A stretch of 64,000 nucleotides of DNA from Stenotrophomonas maltophilia (GTDB lineage Bacteria > Pseudomonadota > Gammaproteobacteria > Xanthomonadales > Xanthomonadaceae). Below are positions 50,683 to 60,469 of this stretch, piece by piece. The stretch covers positions 4,477,001 through 4,541,000 of the forward strand of contig NZ_CP154630.1 of the NCBI RefSeq assembly GCF_039555535.1. Direction: 5' to 3'. How positions within the stretch are numbered: the first letter of the stretch is position 1; each line of letters starts with the position of its first letter. A model generated the notes under the pieces. The model made no database searches and was not told the origin of the DNA. It was given only the letters and a program-made list of their open reading frames with translations. The position numbers and the translations under genes are program-made.

Positions 50683-53084
50683 CAGAAGGTCAACCGGTAC
50701 TGCGCGTACAGGTTGGCACCGTCGGTGTCGTACGGCGCGTTGCGCGAGTAGACCAGGCCACGGCTGGCCTGGAACGTGGCCTCATCCGGGTAGCGATCGA
50801 ACACATTGTCGGCACCCACGCGCAGGCTGTGGTGCTCGTTGATGCGATACCCCACGGCCAGGTCGAGGAAGCTCATCGCACCGAAGCGCTGGTAGATGTC
50901 GCCCACCGCGTTGCCGCTGGAGTCGGTCCAGGCACCGTAGTAGCGCATGCGCGCCATCAGCGACCAGGCACCGATGTCCCAGCTGCCGGTCAGACTGCCC
51001 TTGTGCTCGGGCAGGCGGTCCTCGAACAGCACGCGCTGGGTTTCGTTGGTGGCCACCGAGGTGCTGCCGTTGTCCACGCGGGTGCGGTTGTAGTTGTAGG
51101 CCAGGGTCAGCGTCATGCGGCCGGCGCCGAGATCGCGCAGGTAGTTGCCGACCACGTCCACGCCGGTGGTGGTGGTATCGAAGTCGTTGGTGAAGTAGTT
51201 CACCGAGGTGTAGCCCAGTGGATTGGGCGTACCGGCCGGAATGGCGAAGCTGGCCGACTGGCTGAAGCGATCGGTGAGCTTGATCTGGTAGACGTCCACC
51301 GAGCCGGACAGGCCGAGGTCGGTGCGCCAGGTCAGGCCCAGCGAGGCGGTGCGCGATTCTTCAGGCTTCAACGGCTTGGCCCCAAGCAGCTGCGCCAGCG
51401 GATCGTTCGGCGACAGGCGGCCACTGGTGAAGATCTGCAGCGTGCGCGTGTCCAGGCCCTGGCTGGTGCTGGTGGTGTTGAGCTGCGCCGGCGTCGGTGC
51501 GCGGAAGCCGGTCGACACGGTGCCGCGCAGGGCCACGTCCGGGGTGATCGCAAAGCGCGCCGACAGCTTGCCATCCAGCGTGCTGCCGAAGCTGGAGAAG
51601 TCTTCGTAACGGCTGGCCGCGCCAATGCTCCAGCGCTCGCCCAGCGGCACTTCCATGTCCACGTAGGCGGCCTTGCTGCGCTGGGTCCACTGCCCGGCCT
51701 GGCTGGCCGAGAAGCCCGGCGCGCCATTGGAATTGGCCTCCAGGCCCGCGGCCGCGCCCGGGCCCACCGCGTACGAGGCCGGATCACCGGCGCGGACCTG
51801 GTAGGTTTCCTGGCGGAACTCGCCACCAAAGGCGACGTTGATCGGCTTGGACAGCGCGGCCACGTCCCACTCGTAGTTGAAGTCGGCGTTGGCGTTCTTC
51901 TCGGTCTGGGTCAGGCGGCCGAGGTCGAACGCGGTCGGGCTGGCGGGACCCAGCGAGGCGTTGATCGAATTCTTCAAGCTGTAGTCGATGGCGTTGCGGC
52001 CATACGAGGCGCTGACATCCCAGCGCAGCTTGGGCGTGATCTCGCCGCGCAGGCCGCCGACCAGCTGCAGATCGTTCTGGACATTGCCGTACTGCGGGCT
52101 GAAGCCCACCGGATACAGCGAGCGCAGGTTCCAGCCGGGGAAAATGGTGGTGGTTCGGTAGGCACCGGTGGTGGTATCCGGGTTTCGCCAGTTGAAATCG
52201 CTGACGCCGTCGCTGTGGCTGTACAGGCCGAACGCATACAGCTCCAGTGTGTCGCTGGCGTTGGCCTTCACGTTGAAGCCGACGCGGCGGCTTTCCAGTT
52301 CCGGCTGGCCCCAGCGCTGCACCGGGTTGGGTACCACCAGCTCGGGATGTGCGGCCTGGAACGCGATGGCATCCGGGCGCTGGCGGGTGCGCGAGGTGGC
52401 ATCGGAATTGGAGGATTCAGCGAACAGCACCAGGCTGCCATAGTCGCCCAGCGACCAGCCGGTGCGCGCACTGAAGTCGCGCGAGGCACCATCGCCCTGC
52501 GCATACTGCGAGTAACCGGCGGTGATCTCGGTGCCGGGGCCGTCTTCGAGAATGATGTTGATGACGCCGGCGATGGCATCCGAGCCGTACTGCGCCGAGG
52601 CACCATCACGCAGCACCTCGATGCGCTTGATCGCGCTGGTCGGAATCTGCGCCAGGTCGGCGGCCTGCGCGCCACGGTTGCCGAGCAGCGCACTGCGGTG
52701 GAAGCGGCGGCCGTTGACCAGCACCAGGGTCTGGTCCGGCGACAGCCCGCGCAGGGTGGCCGGGCGCACGAACACCTGGCCATCGGCCATCGGCAGGCGC
52801 TGCACCACGAACGACGGCACCAGCTGCGCCAGCACGTCCTTCAGGTCGGTGGATTCAACGGACGTGATGTCTTCCTTGGTGAACACATCCACCGGCGCCA
52901 GCGTTTCGAACTGGGTGCGGTTGGAGGCCCGGGTGCCGGTGACCAGCATCGCATCGAGCTGGGTGGGCACGGCGCGGCTGCCACTGCTGTCATCGACCGC
53001 ATCGGCCTCCGCTGCGATCGCGCCTCCTGCGCTGGCCATGGAAAGGGCAAGGAGGATGGAACGCGAAAGCTTCGAACGATGCAC
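50682..53084 (-). CDS. TonB-dependent outer-membrane receptor
   Basis: 800 aa. Signal peptide MHRSKLSRSILLALSMASAGGAIAA. The plug has AMLVTGTRASNRTQFETLAPVDVFTKEDITSV, ATLRGLSPDQTLVLVNGRRFHRSALL and LAQIPTSAIKRIEVLRDGASAQYGSDAIAGVINI. The barrel ends NLYAQYRLTF. It is a large-substrate receptor driven by TonB. The GANL/LVNGRRFH type plug is common in xanthomonads; the ligand is unknown. It forms a coupled operon with the Tat-exported aminotransferase. Confidence 0.92.
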   Translation of the reverse strand: MHRSKLSRSILLALSMASAGGAIAAEADAVDDSSGSRAVPTQLDAMLVTGTRASNRTQFETLAPVDVFTKEDITSVESTDLKDVLAQLVPSFVVQRLPMADGQVFVRPATLRGLSPDQTLVLVNGRRFHRSALLGNRGAQAADLAQIPTSAIKRIEVLRDGASAQYGSDAIAGVINIILEDGPGTEITAGYSQYAQGDGASRDFSARTGWSLGDYGSLVLFAESSNSDATSRTRQRPDAIAFQAAHPELVVPNPVQRWGQPELESRRVGFNVKANASDTLELYAFGLYSHSDGVSDFNWRNPDTTTGAYRTTTIFPGWNLRSLYPVGFSPQYGNVQNDLQLVGGLRGEITPKLRWDVSASYGRNAIDYSLKNSINASLGPASPTAFDLGRLTQTEKNANADFNYEWDVAALSKPINVAFGGEFRQETYQVRAGDPASYAVGPGAAAGLEANSNGAPGFSASQAGQWTQRSKAAYVDMEVPLGERWSIGAASRYEDFSSFGSTLDGKLSARFAITPDVALRGTVSTGFRAPTPAQLNTTSTSQGLDTRTLQIFTSGRLSPNDPLAQLLGAKPLKPEESRTASLGLTWRTDLGLSGSVDVYQIKLTDRFSQSASFAIPAGTPNPLGYTSVNYFTNDFDTTTTGVDVVGNYLRDLGAGRMTLTLAYNYNRTRVDNGSTSVATNETQRVLFEDRLPEHKGSLTGSWDIGAWSLMARMRYYGAWTDSSGNAVGDIYQRFGAMSFLDLAVGYRINEHHSLRVGADNVFDRYPDEATFQASRGLVYSRNAPYDTDGANLYAQYRLTF

Positions 53085-53230
53085 GGCAGGGCTCCGGGAG
53101 GACGCGACAGGGCCAGCACCTGTTCGGAAACAACAGGGCTGGACAAGCCGCGCAGTCTCGGCGCGATCTGTGAAGGAGCCATGACGTCAGTGCGACAGCT
53201 TGATGCGGGGTCGCGCATCAATGCGAAAGG

Positions 53231-53314
53231 CATCCACGCATGGCGTGGATCTACTGGCAGGTCCCGCATGTGCCGACCCAGGCCGGAGTAGTAGATCCAC
53301 GCCATGCGTGGATG
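53231..53314 (+). repeat. GTAG-headed palindromic repeat, ATCCACGC subtype, inverted pair
   Basis: CATCCACGCATGGCGTGGATCTAC and, 36 nt later, GTAGATCCACGCCATGCGTGGATG. Same subtype as at 49307. It lies in the gap between the TonB receptor start and the small membrane protein gene. Confidence 0.85.
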
Positions 53315-53340
53315 AGCATTGGCGCCTCGCGGCGTGGGGG

Positions 53341-53727
53341 CTAGTCCGTGGTCTTGCCGCCGAAGCCAAGACGAGCCGGCCGTGCCGTCCGCAGTGGAAA
53401 GAACAGCATGCCAATGGACACCATCTGGAACGGTGTGAACAGGAACCAGATGTTGTCGGTGCCGACCGCCAGGAGGTTGAAGTCCAGATCGCCGATCCAC
53501 TCCAACCGCAGCAACACCGTAACCACTCCTCCGACGGTCGGAACCGGCAGAACGCCGTGACCGGCCAGCATCAACGTCGGTGTCAGCAGCCCGGCCAGGA
53601 GCGCGAAGCCGGCGCGGTATACCCAGGCATTGCCCTTCCAGTACGGCGCGCAGCGCCACATCAGCAGTAGCAATGCGAGGGTCAACAGCCAGGGCAACAG
53701 CCACTGTGTAACCACCAAGTCCATCAT
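53341..53727 (-). CDS. Small membrane protein, unrecognised
   Basis: About 128 aa from ATG 53727 (a second ATG follows directly). Three or four hydrophobic helices: VVTQWLLPWLLTLALLLLMW, VYRAGFALLAGLLTPTLMLAG, VGGVVTVLLRL and NIWFLFTPFQMVSIGMLFF. No family recognised. It is divergent from the AraC-type regulator, about 190 nt apart, so it may be a target of that regulator. Confidence 0.6.
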   Translation of the reverse strand: MMDLVVTQWLLPWLLTLALLLLMWRCAPYWKGNAWVYRAGFALLAGLLTPTLMLAGHGVLPVPTVGGVVTVLLRLEWIGDLDFNLLAVGTDNIWFLFTPFQMVSIGMLFFPLRTARPARLGFGGKTTD

Positions 53728-53914
53728 CGGATCGGTTCCACCGGCCTGGCATCCCACGTCGTTGATCGCATCTCCCTGCCCCCCCAATACGTCCATGAAG
53801 CACGCATTGTTGCCGGTACGCGGGCAGACGCAAAGCCCCGGCAGCGCAAGAACTGCTAAACGCCGCGCCTGCCGATCCGCTACTGTGCCTGGCATCGGAT
53901 TCGGGAACGGCAGG

Positions 53915-54742
53915 ATGAGCGCGGCAGGCAAGGCGTTGTGGTACATCGAAACCCATGCGGACCAGCCATTGGCGCTGGCCGATATCGCCGCCGCAGCGGG
54001 GCTGTCGCCGTTCCATCTGTCACGCCTGTTCCAGGCCCGCACTGGCACCTCGGTGGTGCGCTATCTGCGGGGACGGCGCCTGACCGCTGCTGCGCAGCGG
54101 CTGGCCAACGGCGCCGGTGACATCCTGCAGGTCGCGCTGGGGGCCGGTTATTCCACCCATGCCGCGTTCACCCGTGCCTTCAGCGAGCAGTTCGGGCAGA
54201 CACCCGAGCGGGTACGCGAACAGGGCACCGATGGCCTGGCGCTGGTACAGGCGATCCGCGTGGACGATGCGCCGGCGCCCTGCGGTGAAGCGCCACGACT
54301 GCTCGACACGCCCGCATTCCAGGTAGTGGGCATCGGCATGCGGCATACCCGCGATAGTGGCGGCGCGATACCCGGGCAGTGGGCGCAGCTCAATCGGGAA
54401 TGGCCGACGCCGGCGCCGATCAGCTTCGGCGTGTGCTGCAACAGTGATGACGATGGCGGCTTCGATTACATTGCCGCACTGCCCGCCAACGCGCTGCCGA
54501 CCGTGCCGGCGCACTGGCAACGGATGGACGTGCCGGCGCGCCGCTATCTTGTGGCCTGGCACGGCGGGCACATCTCGGCCATCCGCTCGACCTGGTTCTG
54601 GCTGCTGGACCATTACCTGCCAGGATCCGGCCTGAGCCTGGCCGAGGCACCGGACCTGGAACGCTACGACAGCCGCTTTGATGAGCACACCGGCAACGGC
54701 GGCGTGGAGATCTGGCTGCCAGTCGACGAGCACCCCAACTGA
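53915..54742 (+). CDS. AraC-family regulator with GyrI-like effector domain
   Basis: 275 aa. An N-terminal AraC/XylS double HTH (about 1-105) has LALADIAAAAGLSPFHLSRLFQARTGTSVVRYLRGRRLTAAAQRLA and ILQVALGAGYSTHAAFTRAFSEQFGQTPERVRE. The C-terminal domain (about 120-275), with FQVVGIGMRHT, FDYIAALPANALPTVPAHWQRMDVPARRYLVAWHGG and ERYDSRFDEHTGNGGVEIWLPV, matches GyrI-like small-molecule binding domains, as in Rob/SoxS-type drug-sensing regulators. It precedes a hydrolase gene by 13 nt. Confidence 0.88.
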   Translation: MSAAGKALWYIETHADQPLALADIAAAAGLSPFHLSRLFQARTGTSVVRYLRGRRLTAAAQRLANGAGDILQVALGAGYSTHAAFTRAFSEQFGQTPERVREQGTDGLALVQAIRVDDAPAPCGEAPRLLDTPAFQVVGIGMRHTRDSGGAIPGQWAQLNREWPTPAPISFGVCCNSDDDGGFDYIAALPANALPTVPAHWQRMDVPARRYLVAWHGGHISAIRSTWFWLLDHYLPGSGLSLAEAPDLERYDSRFDEHTGNGGVEIWLPVDEHPN

Positions 54743-54755
54743 CAAGGAATTGAAG

Positions 54756-55835
54756 ATGCGCATGATGGCCGCTGTGCTGGGAATGATCCTCATGGTCTCC
54801 ACTGCCATCGCCGAGGGCAGCGAGACGCAGGCGGCCGGCGAGCGCCACGGCGCCACCACCGTGGCCAGCGCAGCTGTACGCGATGCGCAGCACCACGATG
54901 GGCTGCGCTACACGGTCTGGTACCCAGCGGTGGCCGGCAGCCGGGAAACCGCCCTGACCATCGGCCCGCCCGACGCGCCGCTGTTCGAGGTCGGACGCGC
55001 AGCGATGGATGCTCGCGTCGCGGGGGCTCGCCTGCCGACGCTGCTGCTGTCGCACGGTAACGGCGGCAGCGCACGCATGATGGGCTGGTTGGGCACGGCG
55101 CTGGCGCGGGACGGCTATCTGGTGATCGCGGTGGATCATCCCGGCAACAACGGTGCCGACGAGATGACGCTGGCCGGCAGCATGCTGAGCTGGCTGCGCG
55201 CGGATGACCTGCGCGCTGCGCTGGCCGCCGTGCAGGCCGATCCGATCCTGGGCCCGCATGTCGATCCTGAACGGCTGGGCGTGGTCGGCTTCTCGGCCGG
55301 TGGCTACACCGCGCTGCTGGCCGCCGGTGCACGGCCCAGCCTGCAGCGACTGCTGGCCTTTTGCACCGCACACCCGGATGACGGCGTCTGCCAACCGCAA
55401 CAGGAGGCGGCCACGCACACGATGCAGGCACGCCGGGCCGCTGCGGCTTCACCCGCGCTTGCCCCCTGGATCGCCGAGGCCGACGCACAGCGCACGATTC
55501 CCGGCGTGCGTGCCGTGTTCCTGCTGGCACCCGCCATCGTGCAGGCGTTCGCGCCCGCGCAGCTGTCCGCGTTGCGGCAGCCGGTGTCGATCATATTGGG
55601 GACCGCAGACGCTGTCGCGCCACCGGAGACCAATGGTGAGGCCGCACAGGCACAGATTCCGCGCGCAACGCTGCAACGCCTGCCGGACGTGGGTCACTAC
55701 GACTTCCTGGCGGCCTGTACCGCTGTCGGCGGGCAGAGGCTGCCCGGGCTGTGCAACACGTTGGTCCCCAGGGCGAAAACCCACCAGGAAGCGGTGGATG
55801 AAGCGGTGCGGTTCTTCGCAGACGCGTTGCGCTAG
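54756..55835 (+). CDS. Exported alpha/beta hydrolase (dienelactone hydrolase/PAF-acetylhydrolase-like)
   Basis: 359 aa. Signal peptide MRMMAAVLGMILMVSTAIAEG. The alpha/beta hydrolase fold has LPTLLLSHGNGGSARMMGWLG (oxyanion region), GYLVIAVDHPGNNGAD, and the nucleophile elbow VVGFSAGGYTALLAAG (Ser near 198). A late His in LPDVGHYDFLAAC completes the triad. AAGGAATTGAAG precedes ATG 54756. It is probably co-transcribed with the AraC/GyrI regulator, which may sense its substrate. Confidence 0.83.
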   Translation: MRMMAAVLGMILMVSTAIAEGSETQAAGERHGATTVASAAVRDAQHHDGLRYTVWYPAVAGSRETALTIGPPDAPLFEVGRAAMDARVAGARLPTLLLSHGNGGSARMMGWLGTALARDGYLVIAVDHPGNNGADEMTLAGSMLSWLRADDLRAALAAVQADPILGPHVDPERLGVVGFSAGGYTALLAAGARPSLQRLLAFCTAHPDDGVCQPQQEAATHTMQARRAAAASPALAPWIAEADAQRTIPGVRAVFLLAPAIVQAFAPAQLSALRQPVSIILGTADAVAPPETNGEAAQAQIPRATLQRLPDVGHYDFLAACTAVGGQRLPGLCNTLVPRAKTHQEAVDEAVRFFADALR

Positions 55836-55889
55836 TGGCCGCCAGGCACGGCCCGGAGCTACAGTGGTCGCGTCCACGGAGGAACGTTC

Positions 55890-56561
55890 ATGCGCCTTTT
55901 GCACCTCACCCTGCCGGTCTCCGACGTCGGTGCCGTGGCCAGCTACTTCCACGATGTGCTGCAGCAGCGCGTGGTCGGCAATCATGTGCACATCGGCTGG
56001 AGCACGATCGAACTGCAGCCGGCGGGTGATCATCCGGTCGGGGGCGTGCACCTGGCCTTCAACGTACCGGACAACCGCTTCAGCGAGGCGATGACCTGGT
56101 TGCGTGAGCGGACGCCGCTGCAACGTAATCCGGCGGGACTGGACTACTTCGCGCTGGAGAGCAGCTGGCAGTCCCAGTCCGTGTACTTCACTGGCCCTGA
56201 TGGCCTGATCCTGGAACTGATCGGCCGCCGCCGTTTGCCGGCCAGTCTGCATCAGGGCGCCTTCCACGGCAGCGAACTGACCTGCCTGAGCGAGGTCGGC
56301 CTGCCCAGTCACGATGTCGATGCCGTGCGCGAACAGTCCAGCCTGCGGTTCGGCCTGCAACCGATCAGCCCGCCTTCGGCGCAGTTCGCGCCGATGGGCG
56401 ACGACGAAGGCCTGCTGATCGTGGTGGCGGCCGATCGCCGCTGGTTCCCGGAGCAGAAGGACCTCCCCAATGCGCAGGGACTGCAGGTGCGGGTCGGCGA
56501 GGTAGCCGGTCCGGGTGTCGTGGAGGACGCTGCACTCGGCTGGCGCGTACAGGCAGCCTGA
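55890..56561 (+). CDS. VOC-family (glyoxalase/dioxygenase-fold) protein
   Basis: 223 aa. The first VOC module (about 1-115) has LLHLTLPVSDVGAVASYFHDVL and VYFTGPDGLILELIGRR, the latter carrying the usual C-terminal Glu ligand. The second half (about 120-223) is a weaker, partial repeat (LTCLSEVGLPSHDVDAVREQSS). VOC proteins act on small vicinal-oxygen substrates or bind drugs; specificity is not predictable. GGAGG precedes the ATG. It stops one nt from the convergent TPM gene. Confidence 0.8.
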   Translation: MRLLHLTLPVSDVGAVASYFHDVLQQRVVGNHVHIGWSTIELQPAGDHPVGGVHLAFNVPDNRFSEAMTWLRERTPLQRNPAGLDYFALESSWQSQSVYFTGPDGLILELIGRRRLPASLHQGAFHGSELTCLSEVGLPSHDVDAVREQSSLRFGLQPISPPSAQFAPMGDDEGLLIVVAADRRWFPEQKDLPNAQGLQVRVGEVAGPGVVEDAALGWRVQAA

Positions 56562-56562
56562 A

Positions 56563-57969
56563 CTACCAGCTGCCCGATGCACCGCCTCCCCCGCTGCGGC
56601 CACCGCCCCCGGACCAGCTGCTGGAACTGCTCGAAGATGAACTCGACGACGAGGTGCTGGATGCGCTGCGGTGGCCACCGGATGAACTGCGGCCGCCGCG
56701 TGCCTTCTCACCTGGCAGCATGGTGAAGACCCAAGCGAAGTACAGCACGAGCGTGCCGGCACCCCATCCGATCGTGGCTGCAAGGCGTGCAACCGGATCG
56801 GCCCGATCAATGGCCAGCAGTGCGACGATCACGTAGCCCGCGGTCAGCAGCAAGAGCACTGCGAACCGCACCCCGAAGCTGCTGCGGTCCTTGTGCCAGC
56901 GCGCACGGCAGGCCTGTACGAGGAAGAACACCAGCATCGCGGCAATGCCCACGGCCAGGTCCAGCAGCGTGTGCAGGGCGAGGCTGGGCGGCAACTGTCC
57001 ACGCAGCAGCATCACCACGCAGAAACCCGCACTGACCCCGAGCATGCCCAGCAACACGACGCGCAGGCCTCGGCTGCGGCGCCAGCACCAGCCGAGCAGG
57101 CTCGCCACCGGTACGCACAACGCCAAGACGATGCAGATCGCTGCCAGTGCCTGGCGTGGCGCCCACATGGCCGCCGCCAGCAGGCCCGCGGCCACCAAAG
57201 CCGTCACCAGCAGCGGGCGGGCCCAGGCCGGCAATGGCTTCGGGCGCGCCTGCGACGTGGTGACCTCGCGCGGCGCCCCACGCCGGCGCTCGCGACGCCT
57301 GCATGCGAAGTCGTCCAGCGTCCTGGGCGCCGGCCGCAAGGGCGGTGAGCGCCACAGACCCGCAAGGAAGCCGGCCAGCAGCGTCAGTGCAACCACCGAG
57401 TCCGCGCTGCGCCAATCGGCCGGCAGCACGTTGCGCATCGATGGCTCTTCCCATGCCGGCAGGTCCTCGCCATCGATCAGCGCGACCACGATCTTCGTTC
57501 CATCCAGCAGGCCCTGGTCAAGGTCGCCATCGCGGAAACGCGGCACGATCGCCTTGTCGATGATGCGGGCGGCATAGGCATCGGGAATCGCGCCCTCCAG
57601 GCCGTAACCGGTCTGGATGCGTACACGGCGATCCTGCACGGCCACAAGCAGCAGAACGCCATCGTCAACGTCTTTGCGGCCCAGCTGCCACTGGTCGAAC
57701 ACCTGCTGTGCGTATGCCTCGATGCCCTCGTCGCCAACATGGTCGACCACCAGCACCTGCAGCTGCGAGCCGGTGCGCGCCTGCAACTGAAGTGCCTGCG
57801 TGCGCAGTGTGTCGCGGGTATCCGCCGACAGTGCGTTGGCGGTGTCCACCACTGGATCATCCAGTGCCGGTACTGCGGCTGCGGCCATCGCCATCCCCGG
57901 CAACAGGCACAGCAGTACCAGCAGCCATGCCGTGGCCCAGGTGCGCGTCGCCCTGCGCGGCATCCTCAT
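56563..57969 (-). CDS. TPM-domain membrane protein with Ser/Gly-rich tail (YgcG-like)
   Basis: 468 aa. The signal peptide ends GMAMAAA. The TPM domain (about 33-165) has VVDTANALSADTRDTLRTQALQLQARTGSQLQVLVVDHV, YAQQVFDQWQLGRKDVDDGVLLLVAVQDRRVRIQTGYGLEGAIPDAYA. It is followed by about seven transmembrane helices. The tail is a Ser-run ending in SGGGGRSGGGGASGSW, the usual end of this family. TPM proteins have been linked to phosphatase activity and photosystem or envelope maintenance. The ATG overlaps the stop of the upstream M3 peptidase gene (ATGA). Confidence 0.83.
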   Translation of the reverse strand: MRMPRRATRTWATAWLLVLLCLLPGMAMAAAAVPALDDPVVDTANALSADTRDTLRTQALQLQARTGSQLQVLVVDHVGDEGIEAYAQQVFDQWQLGRKDVDDGVLLLVAVQDRRVRIQTGYGLEGAIPDAYAARIIDKAIVPRFRDGDLDQGLLDGTKIVVALIDGEDLPAWEEPSMRNVLPADWRSADSVVALTLLAGFLAGLWRSPPLRPAPRTLDDFACRRRERRRGAPREVTTSQARPKPLPAWARPLLVTALVAAGLLAAAMWAPRQALAAICIVLALCVPVASLLGWCWRRSRGLRVVLLGMLGVSAGFCVVMLLRGQLPPSLALHTLLDLAVGIAAMLVFFLVQACRARWHKDRSSFGVRFAVLLLLTAGYVIVALLAIDRADPVARLAATIGWGAGTLVLYFAWVFTMLPGEKARGGRSSSGGHRSASSTSSSSSSSSSSSSWSGGGGRSGGGGASGSW

Positions 57970-59801
57970 GTGCCCTGCCCTGCCTCGATCTGCACATGCA
58001 GCGCCTGCAACTGCGCAACCGCTTGGTTGAACACCTGCAGATCGGCCTCCACCATGGCCGGCCAGTCCGGTGCGTGCCCCAGCAGCTGCGCCACCTGCTC
58101 GTTCGGCGCGCGATCAAAGCCTTCGCCAAGCACAGCGAGATAGCGCTGGCGGAAACTCTCCGGGTCGCGCTGGTCCTGCACGTAGAGCTGCACCGCCAGC
58201 AGTCCCGCATACAGGTAGTTCACCAGATAGTTCGGGTCGTCATACATCAGGCGCTTGGCGATCCAGCCGTTGCGCAGCTGCGGATAGCGCTCCGGCTGCT
58301 GGCCGAAGCGCGCCAGCACCTGGCCGGTCAGCTCATCCAGATCGTCGGCGGTGCCCAGCGTGCCGGCGGCAACGCCCTGGTAGATCGACTGCTCCAGCTG
58401 CGCCTCCTCGGAAGAGGTGAACAGCTGCAGCACCATGTCATCCAGCAGCGACTTCAGGTAGTAGGCCTTTGCACGCGGGTCCTGTGCCTGCTGGTACAGC
58501 TGGTCGCGGAAACGCAGCTCGTTGTAGATGGCGAGCGCCTCGGTCAGCCATGGGCTGCCATTGCGCTGCAACGGCGAGGCATGGCCACGCTGCATCCACT
58601 CGCCGTGCAGGGCATGGCCGGCTTCATGGGCGATCTCGACATCGCTTTCCAGATCCCCGCTGCGCACACCAACGAACAGCATCGCCGGCGCGCCGGGTGC
58701 GTTCAACGGGAATGCATCCTGGCTGCGCTCACCACGTTCGGTGGCCAGGTCCATGCGGTGGTTGGCCGGATCAAGCAGCGCACGCAGTTCGGCGACGTAC
58801 GCCGGCCCGAGCCCCTGCATCGCTTCTGCGGCGTTGTCGCGCAGCTGCGCCAGTGTCAGCACCGGCGGCGTGTACCCGGCGTCGGGTACCGTGGTATCCC
58901 AGATCTGCGGTGCATCGATGCCGGAGTGCACCGCGTGGCGCAGCAGCATGTCCTGGTAGGCGCGGCGATCCCCTGCATGCTGTTCGATCGCCCGCAACGT
59001 GGCGTCCACCGTCGCTGCATCCAGGCCCATGTGCTGATAGCCCCGCGCCGGCGCGGAGCCCTGCCCCTGCAGACGCGCGGTCGCATCGTTCACCTGCACC
59101 AGGCCCAGCAGCACCGAGGCCATCGGCTCGCGGCGCGATTGCAGGCCCTGCCAGTACCCCTTCCATCCCGCCTCGCGCACAACGCGATCTGGATGCCGGG
59201 CCAGCGCCTGCCTGACACGCCCCGCATCCCAATGCCGCCCATCGCGCTCGACCTGCGGGTACTCGGCCGTGCGCAGGATCTGCCCGCGCAGGCGCGCGAA
59301 ACTGTCCAGCGCCGGATCAGCCAATGCATCCACCGCCTCATCCAGCGTGGCATTGGCTGGGGCGGCGGCCTCCTTCAATGCGCGCGTGCGCAGGAAGGCA
59401 TACGGTGCGGCCCAGGCCGCGTCCGCAGGCGCCTCGCGCAGCGCGGCGCGACCGGTGCGGGCAATGCGGCTGCACAGCCCCATCACCTGGTCCAGCGCAT
59501 GTGCCGGTCGATGATCGCGCGCATTGCGGGCAGCCTGCAGGTGCAGGTAGCTGTGGTGACGCAGGCACCGCGCCTCCATGGTTTCGGCCTGCTGGAAACG
59601 TTCCGCGGGTGCGATGCCCGCAGCATGCTGCAGGGCCTCCAGCTGCCTGCCCAACGCATCACGCGCGGTCTGTTCGGCCGTGGCGCTGGCGAAGTAGGCG
59701 CGATCGTCGGCGTGCAGCGACTGCGCATGCAGACTGGTGAAAGGCACCATCGCCAGCAGTGTGGCAATGGCGGTGGTGGTACGCATCCTGCGAATCTGCA
59801 T
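57966..59801 (-). CDS. Exported M3-family metallopeptidase (oligoendopeptidase F-like)
   Basis: 611 aa from ATG 59801, preceded by GGGAGAGG. The signal peptide ends TSLHAQ. It is mostly helical with the zinc motif EIAHEAGHALHGEWMQRGHAS and, about 25 residues later, the third ligand region PWLTEALAIYNELRF. A C-terminal part with LYAGLLAVQLYVQDQRDPESFRQRYLAVLGEG matches the M3/PepF architecture. It would cleave short peptides in the periplasm. It overlaps the TPM gene and is transcribed with it. Confidence 0.87.
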   Translation of the reverse strand: MQIRRMRTTTAIATLLAMVPFTSLHAQSLHADDRAYFASATAEQTARDALGRQLEALQHAAGIAPAERFQQAETMEARCLRHHSYLHLQAARNARDHRPAHALDQVMGLCSRIARTGRAALREAPADAAWAAPYAFLRTRALKEAAAPANATLDEAVDALADPALDSFARLRGQILRTAEYPQVERDGRHWDAGRVRQALARHPDRVVREAGWKGYWQGLQSRREPMASVLLGLVQVNDATARLQGQGSAPARGYQHMGLDAATVDATLRAIEQHAGDRRAYQDMLLRHAVHSGIDAPQIWDTTVPDAGYTPPVLTLAQLRDNAAEAMQGLGPAYVAELRALLDPANHRMDLATERGERSQDAFPLNAPGAPAMLFVGVRSGDLESDVEIAHEAGHALHGEWMQRGHASPLQRNGSPWLTEALAIYNELRFRDQLYQQAQDPRAKAYYLKSLLDDMVLQLFTSSEEAQLEQSIYQGVAAGTLGTADDLDELTGQVLARFGQQPERYPQLRNGWIAKRLMYDDPNYLVNYLYAGLLAVQLYVQDQRDPESFRQRYLAVLGEGFDRAPNEQVAQLLGHAPDWPAMVEADLQVFNQAVAQLQALHVQIEAGQGT

Positions 59802-59874
59802 CGGCCTCTCCCTGCCTGGTTCAGACCTCGAGCGTAGCAGCCGTTCCGCCACCATGCCTGTGCCGGATCAGGTC

Positions 59875-60387
59875 TCAGATCGACTCATCCTCACGCCTGA
59901 CCAAGGTCCAGCACGGCGTCTGCGCGAAGGTGTAGGTCTGCTGGTCGCTGCTGTCCGGGGTGCGGATCTGCACCTGGCGCTGCCCATCGGCCAGCGTGCT
60001 GACCTGCAGCTCGCGTCCCTGCCCTGGCAAGGCGGCAGGATCAGGCATCACCGGCCACTCGACGTCGGCCAGCGCCAGCCGGCTTTCCACCTTGCGTGGT
60101 TCCGGCTCGGCCTCGGCATCGATATAGCTGTCCAGCAGCGGGTCGGCGGTGGCCTTTTCCTGCAGCGTGATCTCGTTGCCGAAGTGCTTCAGGAAGGCGT
60201 CGAATTCCGGGTAAGGGCATTCGCTGCGCGCGGGTGCCGGGGCCAGCGTGATCACCGCAGGCGTAGTGGCCGGCACAGGCTCAGCGGGTGCGGGATCGAT
60301 GGGCATGGCCTGCGGCGCGGGCTTGCAGGCCGCGACTACCATGCTGCAGGCAAGCATCAGCATGACGGGAGAGGGGTATCGACGCAT
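59875..60387 (-). CDS. Hypothetical lipoprotein
   Basis: 170 aa. The lipoprotein signal is MRRYPSPVMLMLACSMVVAAC (lipobox VVAAC). A Pro/Ala-rich linker precedes a compact domain (about 57-170) with YPEFDAFLKHFGNEITLQEKATADPLLDSYID and TLADGQRQVQIRTPDSSDQQTYTFAQTPCWTLVRRED. It has a Cys pair (SECPYPEF, TPCWTL) that could form a disulfide. Family not recognised. It is divergent from the YiiX-like gene. Confidence 0.7.
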   Translation of the reverse strand: MRRYPSPVMLMLACSMVVAACKPAPQAMPIDPAPAEPVPATTPAVITLAPAPARSECPYPEFDAFLKHFGNEITLQEKATADPLLDSYIDAEAEPEPRKVESRLALADVEWPVMPDPAALPGQGRELQVSTLADGQRQVQIRTPDSSDQQTYTFAQTPCWTLVRREDESI

Positions 60388-60469
60388 GGGCTCATCCTGA
60401 ATCCAGTCCGGTCGCTCCATGCTAGCGCGCACCCTACAATTCCGGCACTCCGCCTGTCCGAGACTGTCC

